Assembly: GCA_022457065.1 (NCBI GenBank)
Contig: JAJGBQ010000006.1
Coordinates: 2,755,715-2,819,714, forward strand
Direction of reading: 5' to 3'
From: Curvularia sp. ZM96
Taxonomy: Eukaryota; Ascomycota; Dothideomycetes; Pleosporales; Pleosporaceae
Length of the DNA: 64,000 nt
The position numbers and the translations under genes were made by a program. The first letter of the stretch is position 1; each line of letters opens with the position of its first letter. Shown here piece after piece: positions 1-11,072 of the stretch. The notes under the pieces are model-generated. The model worked only from the letters and a program-made list of their open reading frames with translations, was not told where the DNA came from and did no database searches.

Positions 1-707
1 AGGTAGCTCGCTAGTAGTATAGATACTAAATAGAATAGCGTGGTGGTCAGATCCAACTTCAGGTATAGTCTGCCAGTCCTGGATACTAGCAGCTATATCG
101 TTGGTTACAAAAGTAAGATCTAATACGCTCTCTTTCCGCATGTGAGCTCTGAAGAAGGTGCCTTCCCTAGAGTATTTAGTAGAGTGAGATTTTGCGTATC
201 TATCCACTCTACTAGATCCTCTGCTAGTGTGCTAGGGCTGCGCTCCTCTAGGCTCCATCTAGGATGGTGGGTGTTGAAATCTCCTAGAATAATTGACTGA
301 GGCTGTAGGGTCTCCTGTAGTAGGCGCCTCTGGATTGTTGTCTTGTTTAAACCTTCTAGTAGGCTCTTCTCGTTATAAATGTTATAGATATAGAAGTTAG
401 TGGTAGTAGCTAATACTTTAATAGCTAGAAAGTCGTTATCGTCGCTAATAAGTGGATTAACCTCTACTTCTAGATCTTTTCTAATATAGAAGAGTACTCT
501 AGGCCTTAAGGAGCTATCCTCTAGGGTAGGTAGTATCTGAGTAAAGTCCTGGTGAGCGATAGATCTAGTTTTTGCGTACGAGGGTCCCTTGAGTAGCCAG
601 GGCTCCTGTACTGCGATGATTTTGGCGCCTACTTTGACAGCTAGATCTAGCGCGCTCTCGGTAGCAGGACTACTTCTATTAACGTTTATTTGTAGAATTT
701 TCAACAT
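1..707 (-). pseudogene. LINE ORF2, endonuclease domain (partial, frameshifted)
   Basis: The product starts MLKILQINVNRS and carries the exonuclease-endonuclease-phosphatase fold of LINE target-nicking enzymes. Visible landmarks are the N-terminal QINVNRS, the VQEPWL glutamate motif and GDFNTHHP. The reading frame closes at 120, but another frame reads on to base 1 through DLTFVTNDI and the catalytic GSDHHA box. A single-base indel near 155-165, just after LNTLGK, therefore breaks the gene inside the endonuclease. The remaining polymerase would lie left of the window. The ATG lies one base after the ORF1 stop. Whether the frameshift is real or a read error cannot be told from one sequence. Confidence 0.75.
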
Positions 708-708
708 C

Positions 709-2160
709 CTAGTTAGTAGGGCTCGTCCTAGTAGTCCTAGCTATAAGGATATCGCAGCTAGGGTTATTTGCTGCGTGAGGCTTACTACAGTTGACGCACT
801 TAAAAATAGTGTGTACGCATGCTTTTCCTTTTGTGGGGCAGGACTTGCATTTATGTAGGCTTGTGTGGTGAGCCTCACTGCAGATCTGACAGGCTACTTT
901 CGAGCATCTAGCCTCTAGGTGGCCAAAGCCTTGGCATTTCGAGCATTGTCTAGAGTTATTAATAACTCGTAGCTTCTCTGCTCTAAGGCTCTCTCCTAGG
1001 ATATAGAGCTTTCCTCTAATAGCCTTAAGAGCCTCCTCTTCGGTCGCAAAGGCGACGCAGGCGGAGCCGTAGCTCTGCTGTTCTCTCTTAGACTCGGGGG
1101 TGAGCCAGAAAGGAGTGCCTACTACTTTTAGGCCTTTATTAAAGGTCTCGATTTCCCCCTTAATTACCTCTAGGCTGTGGTTCGTTGGTAGCTTGTGGAT
1201 AACTACTTTATACCATGAGGTAATAGGCTGCGCTGCCTTAAAGGCTACTAGATCCTTCCAGATCCTCTGGTTTTCTAGCAGGTACTTGGCTGTGAAGGAA
1301 GGCGTGGTAGTAACTACCTTATTTCCCTTTGATGATATAGTCACTGACGCGACTACAGGCGATCGTACACCTCCTTTAGAGGTGAAGGCTTGGTTGAAGG
1401 CGTTTCTTAGCCTTAAGGCGTCAAAGGCAGCAGGAGCCCCTAGGTTGACTAGGACTAGTTGTCTCTCCTTGAGGCTCGGCTTAGCCTTTTGAGGTGTCTT
1501 CTTGTGCACAGTAGTCCACTGTTGCTCCTTGTTTATTGCTGCTGTAGCAGCTGCAGCGTACGAGGTAGGTTGCGGTGGAGCAGCTATCTGACTATTTCCC
1601 TGCTGGTTTGGTCTTGTAGTAGTAGGCCTATCGAGACGACGAACTTTATCTCTGAGCTCCTTTGAGACATTTGAAAGTGAGGAGATCTGATCTCCTAGTA
1701 TGGCTGAGTTCTTCTTACTGACTCTACCTGTCTCAGTATAGTCTCTAAAGACTTCTACTAGGTCGAGCAGGTTAGTCTGCTGCGTGGGGTTATTTTCAGC
1801 TAGATTAGCTGCTTGGACTACTAGGTTTCTAGCGATCTCCAGAGCCTCTTCTACTGACGTAGCCTTAGGTGTCCTGTTTTGGCTAGAGAAAGGATTTCTC
1901 AGCGTTGAGCCAATGAAAGGAGAGAAATTGCTTCTAGTGCGTGTCTCTGTTCGTGTCTTTTCTGGCGAGAAATTGGCTTGTCTTTTGTTTGGTGGTAGAA
2001 TAGGAATTTCAAAAACACTAGAGGTGTCTCGATTTTGAGTAGGCGTAGTTGGCTGAGTAGATTCCATTTCTATCTCGTTCTGAATCTGTCCTTCTAGCTC
2101 TATTGGCTCCTGCCTCGTCCTTGGTATATGGACGTCGATAGTATCGCTGTCAGGCGGCAT
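709..2160 (-). CDS. LINE ORF1, gag-like nucleic-acid-binding protein
   Basis: This 483-residue protein is the retrotransposon ORF1 product, expected to coat element RNA. The N-terminal third is low-complexity and rich in Pro, Thr and Gln. A middle region (about 230-390) looks like the RRM-type fold common in such proteins. The C-terminus is a cluster of Cys/His knuckles, starting with CSKCQGFGHLEARC (C-x2-C-x4-H-x4-C) and followed by two further Cys-rich knuckles. It is intact from the ATG at 2160 to the stop at 709. ORF2 follows one base later. No function in the host is implied. Confidence 0.8.
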   Translation of the reverse strand: MPPDSDTIDVHIPRTRQEPIELEGQIQNEIEMESTQPTTPTQNRDTSSVFEIPILPPNKRQANFSPEKTRTETRTRSNFSPFIGSTLRNPFSSQNRTPKATSVEEALEIARNLVVQAANLAENNPTQQTNLLDLVEVFRDYTETGRVSKKNSAILGDQISSLSNVSKELRDKVRRLDRPTTTRPNQQGNSQIAAPPQPTSYAAAATAAINKEQQWTTVHKKTPQKAKPSLKERQLVLVNLGAPAAFDALRLRNAFNQAFTSKGGVRSPVVASVTISSKGNKVVTTTPSFTAKYLLENQRIWKDLVAFKAAQPITSWYKVVIHKLPTNHSLEVIKGEIETFNKGLKVVGTPFWLTPESKREQQSYGSACVAFATEEEALKAIRGKLYILGESLRAEKLRVINNSRQCSKCQGFGHLEARCSKVACQICSEAHHTSLHKCKSCPTKGKACVHTIFKCVNCSKPHAANNPSCDILIARTTRTSPTN

Positions 2161-2290
2161 TCTGCTTAGTAATCCGCGTGGTCTGTGTGTTCTGCGTTAA
2201 AAGTGAGACGTGTTCAAAATTAACTCCTTTTATAGCTTCTATCTCCACAGCGCGTAGACTGCACGCCTCAAGAGTAGTTGTAATCGATTT

Positions 2291-2757
2291 CTAAGGGTTT
2301 GATTATATATATTCGACTAAGATTACACCTATTCTGAAAAACTCGTAGAATTAAGGTTTGATCTGTGCTGCAGGTTTACTGGCGTATGAAAATCAGTATA
2401 ATAACTGTTGGAAGATCCTTGAGCGAACCAATTACAGGGTAAAATGGAGACACAAGCTAAAGTTCGCCACTTTAAAGGGGTGATCTGCAAGCAGGAACGC
2501 GATCCGACGTGCCCCATATCCTGTACAGGTTGTCATTTCTGAATTGCCATGCTGCGCCTTCGAACTCTGTGCGCCATCTACTAATGCACATTGACTATGC
2601 TAATTTTCTGCAACCGCAGCTAGGGCTTTCATTCATCCATGGCTTCCGGAGTGAACTTCCCCATGGCAAGTCCATTCACACCCTTTGGACATTTTCACTC
2701 TCAAATGCGCTGCTGACCTTCAACATGAGACTCGTCGTCTCGCTCACCGGGATCCAA
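2291..2757. other. Intergenic, no gene seen
   Basis: This is sequence between the LINE leader and the seven-TM gene. The open frames here are short and lack a recognisable domain. The promoter of the downstream gene should lie in the right half, but no convincing TATA element is visible. Confidence 0.5.
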
Positions 2758-3892
2758 ATGTTAAATGCTGCCAAGGAAGTGAGGGCAAGCCAAGACGAAG
2801 GGTCTAAGACATTTACAGGAGAAAGACCAGTGGATCGTACGCTCTTTATCCTAATATCCCTAGTTGTTGTGACGGTTTCTTCGCTTCTTTTTGGTTAGTA
2901 TCAGGATTCTTAGTCGCAGCTACCCTATTAATGCACTTGTAGGCTCACGGTTCAACCGGTCAGGGCGCAATGCTATCATGAAACGAAATATGACTTCCAC
3001 GCTCCTGCTCCTCTTGTATGTCCTGCTCATGATGTTCAACACCACTCTATTAGTATTGCACAGCGGCCAAGGGTTGTATACCTACAACCTTTGCCTTGCA
3101 ACTACCTGGGTCTGTCTCGTCCTCTTTGGTGTGACAAAAAGCGTAATGTCAGCTCTACACCACCAACGTCGACTGGAACAATCACTAACAATACCACCAG
3201 CTATATATTTCTTGTCGAGCGCATTCATGTCGTCCGCGCACCATACGTCTCTCGTAGTCGTGATTGGATATACATCGGGATCGTTGTCTTCATGATGGTC
3301 GCCTCAGGCGGTGTCGTCATCAACACCTGGCTTCATCCCTACACCGCCATGGATCCAAAGTCGGGGCGATGCCACACAGGAATCCAAAGGAAGGTCACGG
3401 TGCCTTTCCTGATCGTCGACATCCTCATGGACGTGGCCCTTACTTTGGTTTTCTTCTACCTCCTCCAGCCAGTGGTTCAGCAGAACGGGAACTGGAAAAT
3501 TTCGAATATTTTTAGCAGCAGGAGATTCCGGGAGAGAATGGGTACGCAACAGGGAAGCAGAGAAACGGCGGTGCAAAGGAGTATTCGATCATTGCTGCAG
3601 AGGAGCATCATAGGAGCGCTTGCCATTACAGTTGTCACCGTGATACTCTTCGCGGTACAATACTGCTTTGTAGAAGGAAAGGGCGTCGCCTTGGTTTGCA
3701 GTAGCATCTGCCTTGTAGATGGTGAGACATCTGTTGTCCCTCTTCGAAGCCATGTCTAACAGATACACAGTATTCTGGGGCTACATCGTCATCCATTGGC
3801 TTACCGATGGATCCATCGAGGCAGAAAAGGAAATCAGCCGCTCTTCCCAGCTGTCAACTTCGGTGCAAAGAATTGATCGCCTGCCAGTGTGA
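2758..3892 (+). CDS. Seven-transmembrane fungal membrane protein, 4 exons
   Basis: Four exons, 2758-2893, 2943-3147, 3201-3721 and 3771-3892, join in frame to 327 residues. The introns are 49, 53 and 49 bp (donors GTTAGT, GTCAGC, GTGAGA; acceptors GTAG, CCAG, ACACAG). The joins are supported because each restores a continuous membrane-protein pattern, for example VIYIFLVERIHVVRAPYV across intron 2 and a final VFWGYIVIHWLTDG after intron 3. Seven hydrophobic spans are visible, roughly residues 33-50, 64-85, 95-125, 140-160, 185-210, 250-270 and 275-305. The ERIHVVRAP loop after TM3 recurs in uncharacterised fungal integral membrane proteins. An in-frame ATG at 2725 is an alternative start. Function unknown; a receptor-like role is only a guess. 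Confidence 0.7.
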
Positions 3893-4309
3893 ACCTCCTC
3901 AAGTGGATCCGGCCCTAGTCACAACATTAGAGGTTCAGTTGCCTCCTAGCATTTCCACGCTGAGAGAAGTCTCGTTTGAGATCTCCAAGGAGACAAACTT
4001 TCGACACCCGCCTTCTTCACCAAGATTGCTTGAAACCAGAGCTCATGGTCACATGGCAGGGAAATGCATATCGATAAAAGATGGAGTTGAGGACCAGTGG
4101 TTTGCGGGTCATGTTTCGAGTCATGTAAAGAATACACCCCAGGGTTCGGGTTTTGGGAAACCGTGAAAACGAGGGTGGTGACTCATGTAAACCATGTATC
4201 ATCAAATAACGACTGTCCAAACGTGGGCACGAAATCAGATCACTTAGCAGTCGGATACATCCGAAGTCGCTAACATTATCTCTTCAAGTAGGGGATAGGG
4301 GTCGTAAAG
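3893..4309. other. Intergenic, no gene seen
   Basis: An open frame at 3807-4166 mostly overlaps exon 4 of the upstream gene in another frame and is a shadow of it. Nothing else is supported. Confidence 0.4.
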
Positions 4310-5139
4310 TTTTCCCTTATGGGTGTGGCTGAGCCAATCGATATTAACCCATCATTCTAACTTGACGAGTACTATTATCTCGAGGAGGACTACGAGGCCA
4401 CTGTCGAATGCACAAAAAATGCCAGTACAGCTTATGGGTAGACCGTCCTAGTAAAGGATACTAAATACAAAACAGTATGGCTAATCTAAGGTCTTCTACC
4501 AAATACCCTAGCTGGAGACTCTAACAATGATCCTCTCCTGAGTTGGATTAAGCACTGTACATATCCGACCTAGGTGAACCGCTTAAAAGGAATCTCGAGA
4601 GCTATCTAAACCCAAGCAGGAGCGGAGATGAGTTGAGAGCAGTCGAAGACTTCTTCACTATGATAATAGATGACCTCCTCATTGCGTATGGCGCCGGTCA
4701 GGTTCACTTTGGTTTTTCTTTTTATCGACCGATAACAGGGTTGTTCAAAGCAATTAGATCAGGGGATGACGTCTTCATCTTTGCCCTTACGTCGATGAAT
4801 CTCGCATTTTTCATTATCACACTTTTTAAGGCAATAAGAGTGAGATTCTGGAATGCTTTGCCTGATTTTGATCACACTAAAGTTCACGACCTTCTCGTTG
4901 CTACTTGTTCAGGAGCGCGACCGAATACGGCATCAGAGGAAGACGACCGTCCAAGTGGTACAGCAGAGGATGTGAAAGTGAAGCTTCATCAGAATGCAGG
5001 GGAGGCTATTCATAATTTCCGGAAACAGTTCAAATGGAGGCGAGATCGGCTCTCCACATGGGGAAGAGGCTCACCTATTGGTAGAAGACATTGGGGATGT
5101 TTCTTGAGGGCATTAGGAGAGGATATAGCAGAGTTATAG
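4310..5139 (+). pseudogene. Decayed membrane-protein gene, unrecognised
   Basis: The left part (4310-4630) reads as protein only through several TAG/TAA/TGA codons, for example LEEDYEATVECTKNASTAYG followed by a stop, then TVLVKDTKYKTVW. The right part (from 4633) is open for 168 codons, with two hydrophobic stretches (around FGFSFYRPITGLF and FALTSMNLAFFIITLF) and then a charged, basic tail. The stop pattern (TGG or CAG turned to TAG) matches RIP-type decay. I do not recognise the family. It is probably the C-terminal half of a larger fungal membrane protein that is no longer functional. Confidence 0.5.
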
Positions 5140-5388
5140 GGTGGGGTTCGGTGCTTTTAGAGGACTTCGTATGTTTATTAGAACATAATTGGACTCCGCT
5201 AATACGTGTCTGTATAACGTGCACCATAAGTCACTAACTAATACTCGTCACCAACTACCCCACCAAGCCTGACCCAACACTCATCACAACAACCACAATG
5301 CCGCGACAAATTTTGATATCTAGTAGTGACTCTGGCAATAGAATCAGGTGTTACCCAGTCCCAGAGCCAGCTTAATCACCTTAATACG

Positions 5389-7336
5389 CTAGATTGGGAG
5401 GTTTGACACTGGTCGACCGGCACGCTTCTCAGGGAGTACACCAGCGCGTCGTGCAATCTTTTTTGCTGCTTCAGATACCTTTGAGATGTCCGAAACAATT
5501 GTATTGCCAGAGATAGTTGGCCCAGTCTTGCCGTAATTACCAGTAATCGTGTTGTTTGCCGTGTTGACGCCGTTGCGAGCATACCAGAGGCCGTTCGAGA
5601 GGAAGATATTATTTTGGATGAGGTATGAGTTGGAGCCTTCATCCGTATAAGCACCAAAACCACTAGAGTCAAATCCATAATTCTCGACAATGTATGTGGA
5701 TGGACTTTTTGAAAGAGTGTAGATTGCGCCAAGGTCGGTGTGTGAGTAGCCGTAGCCGTGAACCAGGTTGCCCTCGATGCGGTTGTTCATCAACGTTGTC
5801 GGATTTGTATACTTTGGTTGATACTTGTATAGTCCACGGTTGACGTACTCAGAGCTACCTCCAGCATCGTTAGATCCCCATCCGTAGCCAATGCAGATGC
5901 CAGTATAAGGAGTGATGTAGATGTCGTTATGTGAGATGAGGGAATTCTGGACATATGTGGCGAGGATCGGCACTGTAGAACTGAATAGCGACGAAACATT
6001 GTAGAAGATGTTACCAGATATCTCTATGTGTGAGTTCGTCATGCGTGCATCGCTTGGATGGTGTGCATCGGCTCGAATGCCGCCGGCAGTAATGCTGTTT
6101 CCCATTACCTGTGTAAAGTAGCCGTCCTTAACCGCAATGTTGTTTGCTCCCAGCCCAGTACCAGTGATATGGGCGTTTGCATCATTGCCAATACCGATGC
6201 CTCCAGCGCCCATCATTGTGTAGTTTCCACCAGAAAAGATTATGTTTTTAGCTGCGCTAATCTGAATTGCAGACGGCATTTGACACCAATGGGGGCGGGT
6301 AGACTCAAAGTTGGAGGAGTCATACGTCTTGTCTTCGCAAATGTTGCCGCCCGTCTGCTGATCGATGTATCCAATGCTAGCAGGTTGCAGCCATGTGGTA
6401 TGAGCCTGTAATTTGAGTGAGAAGTGAGTCTATTCAGTAGCCTAGGCTCAAGCTTACAAAGTTGAGATTCTGGAACGAGATGTCGTGAACGGGATTCGCG
6501 TAAGTTCCGCTAATTACAACGAGCGCTTCAGAAACACCCAAATACGTGTCTGCAATTGCCATGTTCTCGCCAGAGAGCGGTTTGTAATAGATCTTACCAG
6601 CAGGCGAGTCAAGATAGAATTGGCCACCCTCTGTCAGAAGTGCCAAAGCATTCTGTACCCAAACACCAAAGTCTGCATTGTTCTTATTGACAGTGTCATA
6701 GCCCCAGATTTGGTTGTACCACGTGTTTTGCTTCATTATTAACTCTTTGTTTCCAACCGATTTGATGGGTGCGTAGCGGTCTGCGAAAGAGTTTATAAAG
6801 CGAATCTCTGCGCCATTTATCCCTGGAGTGGAGGAAAGCCAGTCATATGTGCTTGAAGTCCATTTCATACCAGTACTTGTGTAAGTGAAGTCTTTTCGGT
6901 TTGCAATCTTCCTGCGTGCGTAATTGGAAGCTTTCCCATTGACGTACAAGTTTCGCGACTTGAGGCCTACCGGAACGTTCGCGGAGTAAACACCGTTTGG
7001 TCCTGCTGTCCAGTTGGTGATCTTGAGCCCACCTGATATCGTCGCACCAGTTCCAACCCATTTGACCGTGACACCATTCTTGCCTGAGTCTTCCACTGTG
7101 AATTTGAGGGGCGCTGAGAGTGTATATGTGCCTGCACCAACGTGGACAGTGATGTTTTCCTTAGCTGTTCCAGCAAGCTGGTTACGAACAGCTTGCTGCG
7201 CTTTAGCGAGTGTTTTGAAAGGAGCAGCTGCTGTTCCTGTATTACTATCTAAGCCCGTTGGCAAGACATAAAAGTCTACTGCGCGCGCAGCGTGGGCGCA
7301 AAAGATAGCGCAGAATAAAAGAAGCTTTGAGTGCAT
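5389..7336 (-). CDS. Secreted right-handed beta-helix protein (pectin-lyase-like fold)
   Basis: Two exons on the minus strand, 7336-6458 and 6405-5389, are joined across a 52 bp intron (donor GTAAGC, acceptor TTACAG, phase 0) to give 631 residues. The first 19 residues (MHSKLLLFCAIFCAHAARA) are a signal peptide, so the protein should be secreted. The mature N-terminus, DFYVLPTGLDSNTGTAAAPF, is the usual entry of parallel beta-helix proteins. A beta-sandwich-like stretch follows, then many Asn-rich coils such as NNIAVKDG, NSHIEISGN, NNRIEGN and NNTITGN, typical of PbH1 repeats. Such folds are found in polysaccharide lyases, glycosidases and epimerases; no catalytic set can be assigned by eye. 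A carbohydrate-active role is inference. Confidence 0.8.
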
Positions 7337-8437
7337 GATTAGTCAAATTCTAGTTACTAAAGCTAGGTACAGGTCTAAGATGCTCTTCTGATTATCTCTA
7401 GTTCTTATACTTTGCGCCAGTCCAAATTCTTCGAGATTATAATAATTAAAACTGCGGGGAAGTCTAGAAAATGATGAAATAACGCGCATGACGGAGAATT
7501 TTATTTCCTGCGGAGTAGAAGGCCTAGGCTTGCCCTAAAGCGAAGCTGATTGGTGGTACACGCTCAATATCGTGTGCAATGCTTTAAGCTGGAAACTATA
7601 GTTCGTAGTAATACCCTTTTATATTGTACAGATTGAAGTATGGTGGAAGATTTTCATACCGTGTTTTACTGTTACTCCTAGTATATGGTGCTACGTGGCT
7701 CGGCCCCAAATCGCGCCAAAATAGGGTTAGCGTTAGCGTTACGACGGCAGAAGTTGCCCGGGCCACAAGAACAGGACAGGGTCTTGTTAGAGGGTAACTG
7801 TTGCTCTCACTCAAATCCCCCCGTCTCTCACCCCCTTCTTAGTCTTTCTCCCCTCTTCTTAGAGACGTATTTGTATAGTACGGTTATCTGCGCACTTAAA
7901 TTATTGATAACAGTTAGAATCTAGTGAAGTTGAAGTTGTGAAGTGGTAGAAGGAAGTGGTCGCGAAGAGAAACTTATATATCCTCATCTCCTATACGACA
8001 AAGGAATAGCAAAGAGGTACCTTAGTTCACGTGCCTGTTACATCCAGCCTGCAAGCGTCGATCAGTGAACGCAGAAGGGAATATATAAGCGCTAAGATAC
8101 TAAGGGGTTAGCACCATGTATGCTGATGGAGAACACATGCGCATGTGCGTGAGATTCACTAAGCTACGTATTTTACCGAACCAGATATCTGGTATATGTG
8201 ACAGGGACTGCCTGCTTCGGTAATGAACGGAAGATTTCCTATCATTTACTAATATTACCCGAATATAATAGCCACGGCCCACTATAGGGTAATTGTCGCA
8301 AAATGGTTACTGGGTTTACATCTTAGAACTCTGCGTGCGTACGGAGTATCTCCCCATAAATTAGTGTTAGTACGCGATACTGTGCCAAATTTGAGAATAG
8401 AGAAGTTACTGTGTACGTGAGGTAGATAGCACCTAGC
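7337..8437. other. Intergenic with a short telomere-like tract
   Basis: No coding gene is supported. At about 7700-7745 there is AATCGCGCC followed by AGGGTTAGCGTTAGCG, close to the AATCGCG...TTAGCGTTAGGG sequences at 54.6-54.75 kb. It is probably a dispersed subtelomeric repeat. The rest is AT-leaning without a recognisable repeat. Confidence 0.4.
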
Positions 8438-9261
8438 ATGGACGTGCGTGATATGAAGGGACTTACGGAAGCACAACGCCAGTCACTGCATCAGCTGTTA
8501 GGAGAAGTAAGAAACGTTGGGCGACAGCAGGCTACGATAGGCGATTCAGTAGCGGTACCTCTGACCGGAGCGGCGTGTTTTCGCGAGAGCCTTGCGATGT
8601 TGAGTTCACATTGTCGACCCTACTGCATTACCGAACAAGATGTGCTTTTCGACACCTTGACCCCGAAAAATATGGTAGGATGCCACTTTCTCTCCTTCCT
8701 GGTACAGATTCTGAGTAGTGTAATCATGGACATGTAGCTCCATTTCAACACCCAAGACGTCATGATTGAGTCTCAGGAAGTCTTTTTTGGAAAGGTCATT
8801 CAGCCAGCATTCAGAACTTCAGATCTTACGGCTGAGCATGCAGACTATAGTAAATGCTTTTCATCATTGAAACAACGCATCAAGGGAGTTCTCGAAAGCG
8901 TCGACCACAACTCCCGGAAACATCTAACGTCGGAGATCTTACAGGACTTTCAAGACGAAGATAACATGCAATTCTGTGAGTTTCTGAACCTTTACAATCT
9001 CTTCTATATACGTATAGAAACTCAAAATAGCGCTTAGTATGTGCCTGGAATTTCTCTTTGCTCGATCGAGAATGGTGGTTGGGTTTGGGGACTGCAATGC
9101 AGGGCAGGCGAGATAACTCCAAGGACTACCGCATTCTTAGTGCGGCCCATACGCAACAAAACTATCTATTACGGAAGCAATATCCTATATCTTCGGATTA
9201 TTGGGTTATCTTTTGTGGCAAAATACGAAAGTGCAAACGAGTTGGAGCAATCGACATCTAA
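8438..9261 (+). CDS. Hypothetical protein, 3 exons
   Basis: I propose exons 8438-8674, 8738-8975 and 9038-9261, which join to 232 residues. Intron 1 (63 bp, GTAGGA to TGTAG) removes an in-frame TAG. Intron 2 (62 bp) begins with a strong GTGAGT donor and ends CTTAG, and it links two open frames that otherwise stop. The protein begins MDVRDMKGLTEAQRQSLHQL, is mainly helical and charged, and ends with an aromatic and basic segment (DREWWLGLG, then KIRKCKRVGAIDI). No signal peptide or membrane span is visible and I do not recognise a family. The model rests on splice signals and open frames alone. A decayed gene is the alternative. Confidence 0.4.
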
Positions 9262-9886
9262 GTGCCCAACAGGCTTTGTAATAGTGTGATACGAAGAGCC
9301 TACTTAGGTATTTAGTTTGGGAATGGCCCCATTTCAAAACTAAACTCTGTCAGGCTCAGCCTTAGGGCTCTGCAGAACTAAGTTCCGCAAACTCGCCAAG
9401 AAATTGGGAACTAAGGTCGATCCTGGCCTTATTTCTGTTGGGGATTGAGGATAGGGTAGCGCTAGATTAGATGACTAAGTAACCCCGACCCATCTCTTGG
9501 CAGCTCTACCCCAGCCCTACCCTAACCCATTTACCAGCCTACTCGTCAGGCTGTTTCCCAAGATTCCGGTAAGATACTTCTTGTGTTTTAGGTGGACCAG
9601 TTGTGTAATGTGGCTGCGGCAAAACATGCAGTCTCTACAAAATTTGTGTAACTACGTACCGCAAAAATGCTCAAATTCGCGCAAAGGACCCATATTTATT
9701 CCTTACAATAAGCTGAGGGCCGCCTTAATCGCCCTACCAGCTACCCAACGTGTATTTTTCTGCAGAACTGCCTTGATTAGCCTGCACAAGCGAGATCACC
9801 TCCTCTTGGCTTAGCCTCATCCCTGCTAGAGCCTTGTCTTACCATGCTAGAGAAGTGGGGGAAATCCGAAGCCTCTGCGCGATGCA
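9262..9886. other. Intergenic with a degenerate MITE end
   Basis: No gene is supported; the open frame at 9497-9814 has no domain. The stretch 9481-9540 matches, in inverted orientation, the left end of the 224 bp inverted-repeat element at 22760. Shared blocks include CTCTTGGCAGC, CCCAGCCCTACCCTAACCCA and TTTACCAGCCTA. Confidence 0.45.
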
Positions 9887-9895
9887 TATATAAAT
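9887..9895 (+). promoter_or_regulatory. Candidate TATA box
   Basis: TATATAAAT lies about 115 bp upstream of the proposed start of the DJ-1-like gene, a reasonable place for a fungal TATA element. Evidence is sequence and position only. Confidence 0.35.
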
Positions 9896-10008
9896 ACAAG
9901 AGGCACCACTCATTAAATTGCGTCTATAGCGACGGCGGCACAAATAAGAACCAAAGGTAGTAAACACATTGGTCTTTCTCACTATTGGCGAGACGACCAC
10001 TATCTATC

Positions 10009-11072
10009 ATGAAGATTACTAGAACTTTCGGACATGGCATAGCGCTTGTCGCTTCCTTATTCTCCTTAGTGTTGTGTCAGGGAGAAAATAGCTCTATGCC
10101 TATCTTCACACCAGAGCTCAATGCCAAGCGAACTATTTCTGTGGGGTTTGTGAGTCTGCCTTTGCTAGTTAAACGCTTTATTTACTTACATTTTGAAGGT
10201 TATATTTCCTGGTTTCGAGCTACTTGACGTCTTTGGTCCAATGGAGATCCTCACTAGTGTACGACATCCCTTTAGTGGTCCTTCTTGCTTTCCACAGTAC
10301 TAATGTCTAGGTAGCTCTCTGCCTTCAATAAAATTACTCTTTCTGTCATCGCTGAAGAAGCTGAGCTCGTCCCTGCTGGAATGCAGCCTTATGGACCAGA
10401 TTCTGATACTCCCCCTACTGATTTTGGTCACGTCATTGCACCCCTTGTCAAAGCAACCCACACTTTCAAGAATGCACCTGCGCTTGACATCCTCTACATT
10501 CCCGGCGGTCTTGGTGTCGTAACTTTAGAGCAGAAAAATGAAACTACCGTTGAGGACTTCATCAAGCTGCGCTTTGAGTCTCTTGAATACCTAATTGGCG
10601 TCAGCTTTGGTGCTGTTAGCCTTGCGCGGGCGGGTGTGCTGAATGGCAAGCGGGCAACAACTAACAAGTCTGGGTGGACCTGGATAACACAACGCGGGCC
10701 TAATGTGAAGTGGGTACCGCAAGCTCGCTGGGTTGAAGATGGGAACATCTGGACTACGTCGGGCATGGCGTCGGGTGGGTCTACTTGGGAGAGTTGTGCG
10801 CTGCCTATCATGTATCAGCTAATGATGTGTAGTTCTTGATGCCACGTACGCTCTATTCAGCCGATTCTATGGAGAGCAGCCGCTGAACTATATGATGAAC
10901 GTGATTGAGTACGCGCCTCATCTGAATCCTAAGTGGGATCCGTATGCCGCCATATTCAATGTGAGTTTTATGAACGAGATGTAGAAATCCGCTAAGAAAT
11001 TTCCAGGTGCCTGGATCAGACAACTCAACATGGCAGGATTGCGTCAATCCTGTGGCAATGCCTGTGAGATAA
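10009..11072 (+). CDS. Secreted DJ-1/PfpI-family protein with substituted nucleophile, 5 exons
   Basis: Exons 10009-10149, 10199-10258, 10315-10774, 10833-10960 and 11007-11072 join to 284 residues. All four introns (46-58 bp) begin GT and end AG; introns 2 and 3 carry CTAATG branch sites. The N-terminus (MKITRTFGHGIALVASLFSLVLCQG) is a signal peptide. The family core follows: VIFPGFELLDVFGPMEIL, then a glutamate-bearing EEAELVP, PGGLGV, and the nucleophile elbow near LIGVSFGAVSLARAG. In DJ-1/PfpI proteins this elbow normally holds Cys (VCTGA-like); here the position is Ser. The gene is otherwise undamaged, so loss of the usual Cys chemistry rather than decay is likely. Substrate unknown. A glyoxalase, chaperone or amidotransferase-like role cannot be chosen. 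Confidence 0.75.

Larger units (their letters stand above)
1..2290 (-). mobile_element. Tad-like non-LTR retrotransposon (LINE), 5' part
   Basis: A minus-strand LINE enters from the left window edge. It shows a 5' leader (about 2161-2290), a gag-like ORF1 and the start of ORF2, whose endonuclease domain runs off the window; the reverse transcriptase must lie outside. ORF1 and ORF2 are separated by one base (stop, G, ATG), a layout that suits termination-reinitiation. The ORFs are almost intact, so this copy is far less RIP-damaged than the repeats at 31-54 kb. Tad clade is inferred from the zinc-knuckle gag plus EEP endonuclease layout and would need the RT sequence to confirm. Confidence 0.8.
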
